Part shown: positions 17,224-27,094 of the stretch, in pieces | Layout: each line of letters starts with the position of its first letter | Position numbering within the stretch: the stretch's first letter is position 1 | DNA from: Sediminibacillus albus | GTDB lineage: Bacteria > Bacillota > Bacilli > Bacillales > Amphibacillaceae | Direction of reading: 5' to 3' | NCBI RefSeq assembly: GCF_900101125.1 | Contig: NZ_FNFL01000007.1 | Coordinates: 34,427 to 98,426, forward strand | DNA length: 64,000 nucleotides | The notes under the pieces: generated by a model | What the model was told of the DNA's origin: nothing | Seen by the model: only the letters and a program-made list of their open reading frames with translations | The model's database searches: none | Position numbers and translations under genes: made by a program

Positions 17224-19104
17224 ATGGGAAAAAGAAAATTTAAAGCGGAGTCCAAACGCTTGCTGGATTTGATGATCAACTCAATCTATTCACAGCGTGA
17301 AGTGTTTTTACGGGAATTAATATCAAACGCAAGTGATGCAATCGATAAGATTTATTACAAAGCATTGACTGATGAAAATCTTACCTTTAATCAAAGTGAT
17401 TACTACATAAAGATCGTGGCAGACAAGGAAGCCCGGACGTTAACAATGATTGATACTGGTATTGGCATGACACAGGAAGAGCTTGAGAAAAACCTCGGGA
17501 CAATCGCTAAAAGCGGATCTCTTCATTTCAAAAATGAAAATGAAGTAAAAGATGGCCACGATATCATTGGTCAATTTGGAGTAGGCTTTTATGCAGCATT
17601 TATGGTAGCGGATGTCGTGACCGTAACAAGTAAAGCGCTTGGCAGTGATGAAGCATATAAGTGGGAATCAAAAGGTACTGACGGTTATAGCATTGAGCCT
17701 GCTGAAAAAGAGACAGTGGGCACGGTCATTACGTTAAAGTTAAAAGAGAACACAGAGGATGAGAAATATGATGAGTTCTTGGAAGAATATCGCCTAAAAG
17801 AAATTATCAAGAAGTACTCTGACTTTATTCGTTATCCAATTAAAATGGACGTAACGAAAAGCGAAAAAAATGATGACGATGATGAGTATGTTGATTATGT
17901 AGAAGAAGAAACGATCAACAGTATGGTTCCGATTTGGAAAAAGAACAAAAACGAGCTAACGGATGAAGATTACGAGAATTTCTACCGTGAAAAGCGGTAT
18001 GGATTTGATAAGCCGCTAAAGCATATCCACTTAAGTGTAGACGGTACGATTCGTTACAATGCGATTTTGTTTATCCCGGAAAACCGTCCGTTTGATTACT
18101 ATACACAGGAGTATCAAAAAGGGCTTGAGCTGTATTCCAATGGCGTACTGATCATGGAAAAATGCGCCGATTTGCTTCCGGATCATTTCAGCTTTGTCAA
18201 AGGGTTAGTCGATTCTGAAGACCTTTCTTTAAATATATCGCGTGAAATGCTCCAGCATGACAGACAGCTGAAGCTAATCGCAAAAAACATTAACAAAAAG
18301 ATAAAGTCCCAGCTGCTAAGTCTGCAAAAAGATGATCGGAAAAATTATGAGAAATTTTACAATTCCTTTGGCAGACAATTGAAGTTTGGCGTATATAACG
18401 AGTTTGGTGCCAACAAAGATGTGCTGAAGGATTTGCTTCTATTCCATTCTTCTAAAGAGAAGAAGCTGGTAACATTGGCTGAATATGTTTCAAGAATGCC
18501 TGAGGATCAAAAGTATATTTATTATGCGACAGGAGAATCGATCGACCGCATCGACAAGCTGCCGCAAACAGAGCTTGTAGCCGATAAAGGATACGAAATC
18601 CTTTACTTCACCGAAGAAATTGATGAATTTGCGATTCGGATGCTGGCAACGTATGAAGATAAAGAATTTAAATCAGTCTCCAGTAATGACTTAGGGTTGG
18701 AGTCAGAAGACGAAAAAGCTACCGAAATCGATGAAAAAGAACATCAAGAACTGTTCGATTATATGAAAGAGCAGCTGAACGGGAAAATCAAACAAGTGCG
18801 GGTGTCCAAACGCTTGAAGACACACCCTGTCTGCTTGACTGCGGATGGTGAAATTTCCATCGAAATGGAAAAAGTCATCAACGCCATGCCAGACAACCAG
18901 CAGATTTCTGCGGACAAAGTATTGGAAATTAATCCAAGTCATGAAGTGTTCGGCATTTTGGAGGATGCCTTCGAGAATGATAAAGATAAACTAAATCTTT
19001 ACACCAATATTTTGTATAACCAGGCCCTGTTAATTGAAGGATTACCTGTCGAGGATCCAGTGGAACTTACCAATAATATGTGCAAGGTAATGGTGACTGC
19101 TTAA
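17224..19104 (+). CDS. htpG: HtpG, Hsp90-family chaperone
   Basis: A 626-residue cytosolic ATP-dependent chaperone. The N-terminal GHKL ATPase domain shows [20 protein letters not shown] and [11 protein letters not shown]; the middle and C-terminal dimerisation domains follow at normal length. Three starts are possible; I prefer ATG 17224 because GGGG at 17211-17214 is nine bases upstream and the product then starts [17 protein letters not shown], like other HtpG proteins. A perfect CIRCE in the leader places it under HrcA, unlike Bacillus subtilis htpG, which is not in the CIRCE regulon. Confidence 0.97.
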   Translation: MGKRKFKAESKRLLDLMINSIYSQREVFLRELISNASDAIDKIYYKALTDENLTFNQSDYYIKIVADKEARTLTMIDTGIGMTQEELEKNLGTIAKSGSLHFKNENEVKDGHDIIGQFGVGFYAAFMVADVVTVTSKALGSDEAYKWESKGTDGYSIEPAEKETVGTVITLKLKENTEDEKYDEFLEEYRLKEIIKKYSDFIRYPIKMDVTKSEKNDDDDEYVDYVEEETINSMVPIWKKNKNELTDEDYENFYREKRYGFDKPLKHIHLSVDGTIRYNAILFIPENRPFDYYTQEYQKGLELYSNGVLIMEKCADLLPDHFSFVKGLVDSEDLSLNISREMLQHDRQLKLIAKNINKKIKSQLLSLQKDDRKNYEKFYNSFGRQLKFGVYNEFGANKDVLKDLLLFHSSKEKKLVTLAEYVSRMPEDQKYIYYATGESIDRIDKLPQTELVADKGYEILYFTEEIDEFAIRMLATYEDKEFKSVSSNDLGLESEDEKATEIDEKEHQELFDYMKEQLNGKIKQVRVSKRLKTHPVCLTADGEISIEMEKVINAMPDNQQISADKVLEINPSHEVFGILEDAFENDKDKLNLYTNILYNQALLIEGLPVEDPVELTNNMCKVMVTA

Positions 19105-19181
19105 ATAATTTTAGACTTCAATAGGGCCTGGTACGAAGCTGGGGAGTAGCTTATTGCCATTTCCATTAAAGGCCAGAACGG

Positions 19182-19221
19182 AAATCATCTTTTAACAAAA
19201 AGTTAAAAGGTGATTTTCTTT
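19182..19221 (+). terminator. terminator after htpG
   Basis: AAATCATCTTTTAAC pairs with GTTAAAAGGTGATTT (one wobble) around AAAAA and is followed by TCTTT. Confidence 0.8.
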
Positions 19222-19278
19222 GTATATAGAATGATAAGAGAGAAAGGTGCCGGAATATAGGGACAAGGAGGATTTTTT

Positions 19279-20265
19279 ATGAAGAAACTCTGGATGATCA
19301 TCATCGTTAGTATCGTGCTACTGCTCGGCATCATGGCAGGATTGTCCTGGTATTTTTCGAAAGACGAAAACGCAGAGGAGGATGCGGCAAAACAGCCTCC
19401 TTTAAAACATGCATACAGTGTCACCGGGGAAGGGAAAACAGCATATGTGACTTACGATGCAGAAGGAAACAATGTAATCAATGTATATAATCGCAAATCA
19501 AAAGAAAATTCGACAGTTATATCCGTTAACGAACCGGTAGTGTCGCTCGATTTCAGTACAGACGGGGAAACCTTATATTACGCGACCAATGACATTATCT
19601 CAAACAGAACGCTGCTGAGCCATATTTACAGTTATCATTTAGAAACGCAAAAACAAACCGAATTACTTCAAAGCAGCTCGATTATCATGGAAATGAAAGT
19701 TGGTTCAAAGGATAACAGTTTGCTGTATTATCGGGCCAATTCTTACGAAGATATGGGAGGAATCACCGGAAGAGTCCGCAGTGACTTTCAGGCGTACCGG
19801 CTTCACTTAAACGATTTGTATGAAGAACAGCTTACTAGCCTGGATGGCAAGGAGATTAAGGGAATTGCTTATACAAACGGAGAAGATGGTGCGTATGTTT
19901 CGGTGGATAATAATATTATCGAAATACCTTTTGAAAACCCTGAAAATAGCGAAACCATTTTGACAGAAACAGAGCAGGTTTACGATCTGGCCTCCAACCG
20001 GAAGGACGGCGGGGTCATTTATTCCATGCCCGGAAAGGATGGACCGGGGACCTATAAGTATGAATTGTACTACCGGGATTCCAATGGAGAAAAAACGCAA
20101 CTCACAGAGAACGACAGCCATACAGGAAATCCGATTTTGTTAAATAGCGGTGATTTGTATTATATGGTCGATACGAACTTTGGAAAAGGTAATCCGAGCT
20201 ATGTTATGTACAAACAAAGTCCCTGGAAAGCAGGGAAACCGGAGGTAGTGCGTTTGGAGAATTGA
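19279..20265 (+). CDS. membrane-anchored beta-propeller-like protein, unknown
   Basis: A 328-residue protein with one N-terminal membrane helix (about 4-26) and a long extracellular region. The repeated patterns (SLDFSTDGETLYYAT, IKGIAYTNGEDGAYVS, VYDLASNRKDGGVIYS) resemble TolB or WD-like beta-propeller blades. GGAGG lies upstream of the ATG. It is monocistronic, between htpG and the DsbA-like gene. Function is unknown; a sensor or wall-associated role is possible but not shown. Confidence 0.75.
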   Translation: MKKLWMIIIVSIVLLLGIMAGLSWYFSKDENAEEDAAKQPPLKHAYSVTGEGKTAYVTYDAEGNNVINVYNRKSKENSTVISVNEPVVSLDFSTDGETLYYATNDIISNRTLLSHIYSYHLETQKQTELLQSSSIIMEMKVGSKDNSLLYYRANSYEDMGGITGRVRSDFQAYRLHLNDLYEEQLTSLDGKEIKGIAYTNGEDGAYVSVDNNIIEIPFENPENSETILTETEQVYDLASNRKDGGVIYSMPGKDGPGTYKYELYYRDSNGEKTQLTENDSHTGNPILLNSGDLYYMVDTNFGKGNPSYVMYKQSPWKAGKPEVVRLEN

Positions 20266-20282
20266 ACTCCAAACGCTTTTTT
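20250..20282 (+). terminator. terminator overlapping stop codon
   Basis: GCGTTTGGAG and CTCCAAACGC form a perfect ten-pair stem, with six T residues after it. The left arm lies inside the last codons of the upstream gene. Confidence 0.9.
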
Positions 20283-20291
20283 AGCCTGTAA

Positions 20292-21021
20292 TTAATTCTT
20301 ATCAGTAGGATCAGCACAGCTGTCATCTGTACAAACAGCCCCGTTGTCTCCATCAAGGGAAAGATCTTGAAACTTGGGTTTCGGATTTTCTTCTTCCCAA
20401 ATCTTTTCTAGTGCTCCTTTAAAGGTTTCTAAAGGTTGGGCACCGGAAATGGAGTATTTATTATTCACCACAAAGAAAGGAACCCCAGTTGCTCCAATTT
20501 GTTGAGCAGTTTTCTCTTCATTTCGCACTTCATCCGCGAATGCAGTTTCATCGTTCAATACTTCCAGTACTTTGTTTCGGTCTATTTCCGTGGCTTCTGC
20601 GATATCGACAAGGGTCTCCGTATCTCCAACGTTTTTCGAATCGGTAAAATAACCGTGCAGCAGGTTTTCGGTAAGTTCTTTTTCCTTGTCCAGCGTCCGT
20701 GCAAATTTAGCTAGACGGTGCGCATCGAAGGTATTTGTTGGTTTCATGTCATCGTAATTGTAGGTCAGCCCAATATCGGCTGCCTGTTGAATGAGGCCTT
20801 TGTTCATTTCCCTGACTTGTGCTTCGCTGGATTGGAATTTGGCAGCCAATGCTTCGTAAATGCTTTGATCGGTATATTTAGGAGCAGTTGGATCGAGTTC
20901 AAAACTCTTGTATTCAACCTCTATCTGCTCTTTATGCGGAAATTGTTCAAGCGCCATCTCTAAACGCCGCTTGCCAATATAAAAACGGACAGACAAAGTC
21001 GGACCATACTTCTATTTTCAA
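20292..21021 (-). pseudogene. DsbA-family (FrnE-like) oxidoreductase, frameshifted at active site
   Basis: The main frame encodes a FrnE/DsbA-like thiol oxidoreductase (YIGKRRLEMAL, GATGVPFFVVNNKYSISGAQ) from 20996 down to 20292. The expected N-terminus is present in another frame just upstream: TTG at 21021 with AGAGGTG before it reads KIEVWSDFVCPF. Joining the two requires two more bases at about 20981-20985, exactly where the second Cys of the CPFC motif should be. So the gene either carries a 2-base deletion that destroys the catalytic pair or the sequence has an error there. The cis-Pro motif GVPF is intact. Confidence 0.8.
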
Positions 21022-21189
21022 AAGAAACACCTCTGTTCGATTAGTTTATCGCAATTGTAGCACAGCAATTGTAAAAATCGGATAATCCTGCTCACAAGCA
21101 CTCTCTACATAAATTTAATTAAAAATACAGAGTAGATGAAGGGAACTCTGGAAAAGCTAACAGGTAGAAAACACAGAGGGGGTTAACGA

Positions 21190-21483
21190 ATGCCTATTCA
21201 AAACGAACATGAGATCCAGCAGTTGGTTGAAGTTTCTCAGGAATTAGAGCGGGCAGCTAACGAGGCAAAAAACAATGCCGACCTGCAGGGAATTAAACAA
21301 CTTCAAGAACAATTACGTGAAGTGCAGTGGAAAATCCAAGATGCAAGAGGGAAGGCAATCAACGGAAGCGGCACTTCAAGCGAGCCATTAACAGACGCTC
21401 AACTGCGGGTGGAAGACACGCAGCATCAGATGGAGAGGGCGTTGACTAATTTGAATGCGTTAGATGATGAAGTGCAGCCGTAA
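21190..21483 (+). CDS. small coiled-coil protein, unknown
   Basis: A 97-residue hydrophilic protein, predicted mostly helical (ELERAANEAKNNADLQG, QLQEQLREVQWKIQDARG). GAGGGGG lies eight bases upstream of the ATG, supporting translation. It has no signal peptide or catalytic motif. I do not recognise the family; it could be a small cytosolic stress or phage-type protein. Confidence 0.7.
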   Translation: MPIQNEHEIQQLVEVSQELERAANEAKNNADLQGIKQLQEQLREVQWKIQDARGKAINGSGTSSEPLTDAQLRVEDTQHQMERALTNLNALDDEVQP

Positions 21484-21660
21484 TTTATAGAGCCAATTAC
21501 TTTTTAGGGAGTATTTGGCTTTGTAGTATTTAGAGCACTTTATTTACTTTTTTATAAAGTTCTTACTTAAGAGACTTGCTTTTTTCCCTCAATCTATTGT
21601 TTCCTTCATACTTAGGAAGTACTATGGAATTAGCAGAAAATTGTAAATGAGGGATGAAAA

Positions 21661-22554
21661 GTGAGTGCAACTGACAAGGTGAAGTATATTTCGACAACAG
21701 CACTTTCCAAAGAATTGAATATGAATGTAAAAGAAGTGTTTCAAATTTGTCTATCAAATGGATTGATAAACAGAAAAGATGACACTTGGGTATTAACCGA
21801 GAAAGGGAAACAAATAGGCGGCACCATAAAAAAGCACCCTAAAGTTGGGGAATACATTGCTTGGAAAGAAGACATAAAACATCATACTATGTTCAATACG
21901 GCGAATGACCAGCTTTTAAATGCAACAGCTTTAAGTAATCACTTTGGAATATCAAAATTCAAGATGAATCCAATTTTATCAGAGCTAGGACTTGTGGAGA
22001 AGGCTGTGAAAGGATGGACTGTAACAAAGCTTGGTAAGAGCATTGGTGGCAAACAGTTGGAGTATGATAAAACAGGGGTTCCATATGTGAATTGGCCAGC
22101 AAACATATTAAAAAATAAGCGGTTAGTAGAAACGATGAATGAGTTACTAGGAAATGAACCTGAGCAAGAGATAGAGTCGGAGCAAAGTAACGCATTAGGC
22201 TTTAGAGACAAGTATGAAGCTAAACATAGATCTGCTGATGGTCATTACGTAAGGTCTAGGGCCGAAATGCTAATAGATAATTGGCTATATATGTCTGAAA
22301 TTGCACATGCCTACGAGAGAAAGTTACCTATTGAAGAAGATGTTTATACTGATTTTTATTTACCTGTAGGCAAAGTTTACATAGAATACTGGGGGTTGGA
22401 AGAAGACCCTAAATATGCGGCAAGAAAACAAGAAAAATTAAGAATCTATGAAAAATATGGATTTAATCTTATTCAGCTTCATGATGCTGACATTCAAAAT
22501 TTGGATGATATTTTACCAAAGAAATTATTGAAGTTTGGCATTCAGGCGTATTAA
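21661..22554 (+). CDS. putative PD-(D/E)XK-like endonuclease with winged-helix repeats
   Basis: A 297-residue protein. Two similar N-terminal segments (about 9-70, STTALSKELNMNVKEVF, and about 85-140, NATALSNHFGISKFKMN) look like winged-helix DNA-binding units. The C-terminal part (about 195-297) has SRAEMLIDNWLY, TDFYLP, VYIEYWG and GFNLIQLHDAD, the strand and acidic-residue order of nuclease folds. The start is GTG at 21661 after GAGGGATG. It is 134 bases upstream of the helicase gene and could form a module with it. The nuclease assignment rests on motif pattern only. Confidence 0.65.
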   Translation: MSATDKVKYISTTALSKELNMNVKEVFQICLSNGLINRKDDTWVLTEKGKQIGGTIKKHPKVGEYIAWKEDIKHHTMFNTANDQLLNATALSNHFGISKFKMNPILSELGLVEKAVKGWTVTKLGKSIGGKQLEYDKTGVPYVNWPANILKNKRLVETMNELLGNEPEQEIESEQSNALGFRDKYEAKHRSADGHYVRSRAEMLIDNWLYMSEIAHAYERKLPIEEDVYTDFYLPVGKVYIEYWGLEEDPKYAARKQEKLRIYEKYGFNLIQLHDADIQNLDDILPKKLLKFGIQAY

Positions 22555-22687
22555 AGATTCTCATTTAAAAATTTTTTCGGAAGCGTGAATTTGATACGAA
22601 TGTACGCGAGTCTTAATGTAATGTTATCTAATGTATAATTATGGTAAAATAGGTAGAAATAAATAATAAAAATTAGGGGCATGCATC

Positions 22688-25501
22688 ATGAGTGAAGATA
22701 CCAAGCTAGTCGTTAATTCAGAAAAAGGGAACTTACTAAAAGAACTAGCAAGTTCAATAGAAACATGTGAGAGTTTTTACTTTAGCGTTGCTTTTGTTAA
22801 TTTTAGTGGTTTGCAGTTGCTATTAGATCCTTTAAGAGCAGCAGAGAAGAAGGGCATTAAAGGAAAAATACTTACATCTACTTATCTTAATTTTACAGAT
22901 GCTAAAGCACTGGAAAGAATGAAAACGTTCAATAATATAGATTTAAAGGTTTTTGTGACAGATAAAGAAGTTGGATTTCACACAAAGGCATACATATTTG
23001 AGTACCAAGATAGTTATAAAGTTATTATTGGCTCGTCCAATATTACCCAAAGCGCTTTGAAGAGCAACATTGAATGGAATGTAGAAATCATCTCTAAGCG
23101 GAAAGCTAGTTTTATACATGGAGTATTAAAAGAGTTTGATAGTTTGTGGGACAAAAGTATTGTAGCAGATGAGATGTTTATTAAAGAATATGAAGAATTT
23201 ATTAGAAGTTTTGAAAAGGTTCCTAGACTAGGTCATATGATGTACGAAAGACCAGAGTATATCACTCCAAATCGGATGCAAAGACGTGCAATGGAAAACT
23301 TAGAACGCCTCCGCTCGTTTGGAGAAAATAAATCTCTAGTTATTGCAGCGACAGGTACCGGAAAAACGTATATGTCAGCGTTTGATGTGAAGAACTTTAA
23401 GCCGCAGCGTTTGCTGTTTGTCGTTCACCGCGAAGAAATTTTATTAAAAGCAAAAGAAACATTCGAGAAATTGCTTCCAAATGAAGGACTATCATTTGGG
23501 TTATTAACAGGAAATTACAAGCAACAAGATTGTGATTATGTGTTTGCTACTATACAAACGATATCACGATGCTACCGAGAATTTGATCCTTGGGAATTCG
23601 ATTATATCGTAATTGATGAAGCACATCATGCTACTGCTAATACTTATCAAGGGGTGCTTAATTATTTTCACCCTAAGTTCACCCTAGGAATGACGGCAAC
23701 CCCTGAACGAAGTGACCATCATAATATTTTTGAGTTGTTTAATAATAATGTGGCATTGGAAGTACGATTACATGAAGCGTTGGAAGACGAATTGGTAATT
23801 CCTTTTCATTACTTTGGTATAACGGATATTGAAGAAATCGATCTTAGTGATTTATCACTGGATAATATCGATGAGATTACAAAGCGATTAAAGGTCAATG
23901 AGCGCACTGATTTTATCATTGAGAAGGTGGGTTTTTACGGCCATGATGGTGCGAAGAGAAAATGTTTAGGTTTTTGTGCGAGTAAAAACCATGCCGACTA
24001 TATGGCAGTAGAATTTAATAAAAAAGGCTATAAGAGTGTAAGCCTAAATGGAGATGACCCAGTTTCTAAAAGAGAAGAGTATATTAAGAGGTTAGAGGAT
24101 CAAGAAGACGAGTTAGAGTTCATATTCACCGTGGATATTTTCAATGAAGGAGTCGATATCCCGTCAGCTAATATGGTGCTAATGCTTCGGCCAACTAATT
24201 CCCCAATTATTTTTATTCAACAGTTGGGGAGAGGGTTGCGTAAATATGAAAACAAAGAGTTCTTGACTGTCTTGGATTTTATTGGTAATCATAGTAAAAC
24301 TTTTTTAATCGCAGTAGCCCTTAATGGCAGTAGATACTATGATAAAGAGAGCTTAAAGGTAGCAATTTCTACTGGGTTTGCTAATATCCCAGGAGCAACC
24401 CATATTCAAATGGACCAAATTTCTCAAGATCGGATTTTAGCCCAAATAGACAAAGAAAACTTTAATTCCATGAAATACTTAAAAGAAGAATATTTCGAAT
24501 TTAAAAAACAAAATCAAGGTCATATTCCATACCATTTATTAGATTATTTAAAGTATGATGGGGCTCCTGATCCTGTAAAGTTTATTGCGAAAGATAAAAC
24601 GTATTTACGTTTTATAGCAAAGATTGAGAAAGATGACCAACTTAAAATGTTATTAATGAATGAAAACTTTGAAGATACATTAAAGGAACTATCTAGCATG
24701 CTTCCATTAAAACGTATCTATGAGTTTGTAATTGCCAAATATCTTCTCAGCCATGAGGAGGTTACATTGGAAACAGCACACCGAGAGGTATTAAAGGTAG
24801 TTGAAGATGTAGAATTAGATAGTATTTTACATGCTTTTGAATATTTAAATCAGGATTACTATGACAGTGTCCAAAATAAAAATAAACCAAAATTGGTTGA
24901 GCATTTCGACGGAAAACTAAGAAAGACATCTATGTTTAGTGATTTAATAGATAATGAAATTTATAAGGATTATATTCAAGATGCAATTGACTATGGCATT
25001 TTTCGCTATGAGCGTGAATTTAAAGATACATACTACGGCATACCTCATTTTAAACTGTATGAGCAATACCAAATGATTGATGCAGCCTTACTATCCAATT
25101 ATCGAAAGACACATAGTGCTTTTCGGGGTTCAGGATTATTAGTAAACGGAAATGACTTCTTTTTATTTATCGACCTGCATAAAGAGGAGGATATTAAAGA
25201 TAGTATCAATTATAATGATAAATTTCTGGATCAAAACTATTTCCAATGGGAATCACCAAATAGTACAGCACCTTCTTCTGAAAGAGGACAGAATATTATT
25301 CATAATAAACAACGTGGAATTAACCTCCATCTATTCGTAAGAAAATACAAAGAGATTGAAAAGAACAAAACCGAGCCATACATCTATATTGGAAAAGGAA
25401 ACGTAATAAAGTATGAAGGTGAGAAACCAATAAAAACAACTATTGAATTAGAGAATGAAGTACCAACAGCTTTATATATTGAGTTTACTGAAAAAGTATA
25501 G
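22688..25501 (+). CDS. PLD-nuclease/SF2 helicase fusion with DUF3427
   Basis: A 937-residue protein in three parts. The N-terminal phospholipase D-like nuclease domain (about 1-180) has the HxK of an HKD motif at His98 (GFHTKAYIF) and GSSNIT. The SF2 helicase has Walker A ATGTGKT with Lys226, a DEAH box at Asp310, TATPER and QQLGRGLRK. The C-terminal third (about 560-937) is the DUF3427 region. Such fusions occur in restriction-like and anti-phage contexts. The neighbours are a nuclease-like protein upstream and a Nudix enzyme convergent downstream. A TATAAT at 22634 may mark its own promoter. Its biological target is unknown. Confidence 0.88.
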   Translation: MSEDTKLVVNSEKGNLLKELASSIETCESFYFSVAFVNFSGLQLLLDPLRAAEKKGIKGKILTSTYLNFTDAKALERMKTFNNIDLKVFVTDKEVGFHTKAYIFEYQDSYKVIIGSSNITQSALKSNIEWNVEIISKRKASFIHGVLKEFDSLWDKSIVADEMFIKEYEEFIRSFEKVPRLGHMMYERPEYITPNRMQRRAMENLERLRSFGENKSLVIAATGTGKTYMSAFDVKNFKPQRLLFVVHREEILLKAKETFEKLLPNEGLSFGLLTGNYKQQDCDYVFATIQTISRCYREFDPWEFDYIVIDEAHHATANTYQGVLNYFHPKFTLGMTATPERSDHHNIFELFNNNVALEVRLHEALEDELVIPFHYFGITDIEEIDLSDLSLDNIDEITKRLKVNERTDFIIEKVGFYGHDGAKRKCLGFCASKNHADYMAVEFNKKGYKSVSLNGDDPVSKREEYIKRLEDQEDELEFIFTVDIFNEGVDIPSANMVLMLRPTNSPIIFIQQLGRGLRKYENKEFLTVLDFIGNHSKTFLIAVALNGSRYYDKESLKVAISTGFANIPGATHIQMDQISQDRILAQIDKENFNSMKYLKEEYFEFKKQNQGHIPYHLLDYLKYDGAPDPVKFIAKDKTYLRFIAKIEKDDQLKMLLMNENFEDTLKELSSMLPLKRIYEFVIAKYLLSHEEVTLETAHREVLKVVEDVELDSILHAFEYLNQDYYDSVQNKNKPKLVEHFDGKLRKTSMFSDLIDNEIYKDYIQDAIDYGIFRYEREFKDTYYGIPHFKLYEQYQMIDAALLSNYRKTHSAFRGSGLLVNGNDFFLFIDLHKEEDIKDSINYNDKFLDQNYFQWESPNSTAPSSERGQNIIHNKQRGINLHLFVRKYKEIEKNKTEPYIYIGKGNVIKYEGEKPIKTTIELENEVPTALYIEFTEKV

Positions 25502-25530
25502 TCACCTTAAAGGGACTATACTTTTTCAGT
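25487..25530. terminator. bidirectional terminator, 17-bp perfect inverted repeat
   Basis: Positions 25487-25503 and 25514-25530 are perfect inverted copies around a 10-base loop, with A and T runs on both sides. The hairpin spans the last codons of both the helicase and the convergent Nudix gene, so both proteins end in TEKV. Confidence 0.93.
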
Positions 25531-25920
25531 TATTAATTGTTCAACCGCTGGTATATCAGCAGGCGCCCACTGTAATGAAGCTAAGTTTTCTCTTTTCAAC
25601 CAAATAAGTTTTGAGTGTTCTTTAGGTACCAAAGTTCCCTCAACAAGGTTAGATTTAATAGCAATTAACTCAATGATAAAATTCTCATATTCATGGATGT
25701 TTTGATTAAATACTTCTGTTGCCGTTATGTTTCCGTTCATTTCTTCATCGATCTCTCTTTCAAGAGCAGAGTAGACGTCCTCGCCCTCTTCCACTTTACC
25801 TCCGGGAAACTCCCACATGTTTGGAATCGACATAGACGGAGAGCGTAAGGCGCAGAGTATTTCATTCTTTTCATTCTCAATAATTGCCGCAACAACTTTT
25901 ACAGTTTTTTTCAACTTCAT
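25516..25920 (-). CDS. Nudix (deoxy)nucleoside triphosphate pyrophosphohydrolase
   Basis: A 134-residue MutT-like hydrolase. The Nudix box starts at GGKVEEGEDVYSAL and continues REIDEEMNG, preceded by NMWEFPGG, as in enzymes that hydrolyse oxidised or non-canonical dNTPs. The annotated ATG (25920) directly abuts GGGAGGGA, so the TTG two codons later may be the actual start. It is convergent with the PLD-helicase gene and shares its terminator. The pairing suggests a functional link, but this is inference. Confidence 0.88.
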   Translation of the reverse strand: MKLKKTVKVVAAIIENEKNEILCALRSPSMSIPNMWEFPGGKVEEGEDVYSALEREIDEEMNGNITATEVFNQNIHEYENFIIELIAIKSNLVEGTLVPKEHSKLIWLKRENLASLQWAPADIPAVEQLITEKV

Positions 25921-26195
25921 TCCCTCCCAGCATTTTTATTCTATCATATCACTTTATGTTCTTTATCCTTGTGACACATAAAATAAGAGGAGAGAGTTAC
26001 ATTAATATACGAATAACAGGCCAGGATTACAGTGAAAGAAGGCTCCTTATTGTATTCTCTTTTTACATATTGCCGCTACGAAGTGGTAAGAGTAATTGTA
26101 CTTAAATTAGGGTAATGAATGAAAAAAGCTAAAAAAATTACGACTTTTTTCGTGTGTAAAAGAATTTGATTCGCTTCAATAAGGAGGACAGCAAA

Positions 26196-26711
26196 ATGGC
26201 AAATCATGCATCATATAACCAGGAAACGATCAAAAAGATAAAAGACTTAATTAAAGACGAAAAGGTGGCAATGCTGACGACGGTTTCACCGGATGGCAAA
26301 TTAATGTCTAGGCCGATGCAGACGCAGGAAGTCCAATTTGATGAAGAAGAAATATGGTTCCTTACCGAAAAAGATACGGACAAGTACCGCGACATCAGCC
26401 AAAACGCCGAAGTCAACTTGGCCTACGCAGATGGTTCCTACGTGTCCATTAGCGGTACTGCAGAATTTGTCCAGGACGAGGAAAAGAAAAAAGACTTTTG
26501 GAATCCAATCGTTGGAAAAGTGTTAAACACCTCTGCCGACGATCCTAATGTTGTACTGGTAAAAGTGACACCCGACATAGCTGAGTATTGGGAGTCTGGC
26601 AAAAGTATGAAGACGGTAAAGGAATTTATGAAAAAGATGACCAACAACGATTCCATGGAAGAAGGCAATGATTTAAAAGAAACCGTACACTTTGATAATA
26701 ATACGCGATAG
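26196..26711 (+). CDS. general stress protein 26-like (pyridoxamine phosphate oxidase fold)
   Basis: A 171-residue flavin-binding split-barrel protein of the general stress protein 26 type (Bacillus subtilis YdaG). Typical features are an N-terminal helix, AMLTTVSPDGKLMSRPMQ, EIWFLTEKDTDKYRDI and a C-terminal tail. ATG 26196 has AAGGAGG nine bases upstream and is preferred over a longer frame from 26166. It probably binds a flavin cofactor; the substrate is unknown. In B. subtilis the homologue is sigma-B dependent, but I see no clear sigma-B promoter here. Confidence 0.85.
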   Translation: MANHASYNQETIKKIKDLIKDEKVAMLTTVSPDGKLMSRPMQTQEVQFDEEEIWFLTEKDTDKYRDISQNAEVNLAYADGSYVSISGTAEFVQDEEKKKDFWNPIVGKVLNTSADDPNVVLVKVTPDIAEYWESGKSMKTVKEFMKKMTNNDSMEEGNDLKETVHFDNNTR

Positions 26712-26716
26712 GTAGA

Positions 26717-26747
26717 TAAAAGCCATGGGATTTTCCCGTGGCTTTTT
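26717..26747 (+). terminator. terminator
   Basis: AAAAGCCATGGGA pairs with TCCCGTGGCTTTT (one wobble) and ends in a T run. Confidence 0.85.
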
Positions 26748-26749
26748 AT

Positions 26750-27050
26750 AATGGATTCGCAGGAATAAATCGTGGATCTCCTCAACTTCTCCTAAAGGGC
26801 CGTTTGCAAAATAGATATATAGAAATCCTATTGGCGCTATGATAGCCATAAAAACGAATAGTAGAACCGATTCTCCAAATCAGTAATACTGGTTAAATCG
26901 AGATAATAAATTCATTGCTTATTAAGTTAGTTGTATAACTATTAAACTAATTATGGAGAGTACATAAAGGGATATACTCCCGTTATTTCTTATGCTAAAA
27001 TCGTTGCTAAATTAATTGTTATTTTTAATGACAGTGTAAAACTTCTTAGG
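26750..27050. other. no confident gene
   Basis: No supported gene. A short minus-strand frame (about 58 residues, MAIIAPIGFLYIYF then GPLGEVEEIHDLF) reads like the tail of a membrane protein but has no ribosome site and crosses a terminator, so I do not call it. Confidence 0.4.
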
Positions 27051-27094
27051 ATTGACAGGATTTAAGGAATTTAAGAAAGGGGCTGGTATTTAAT

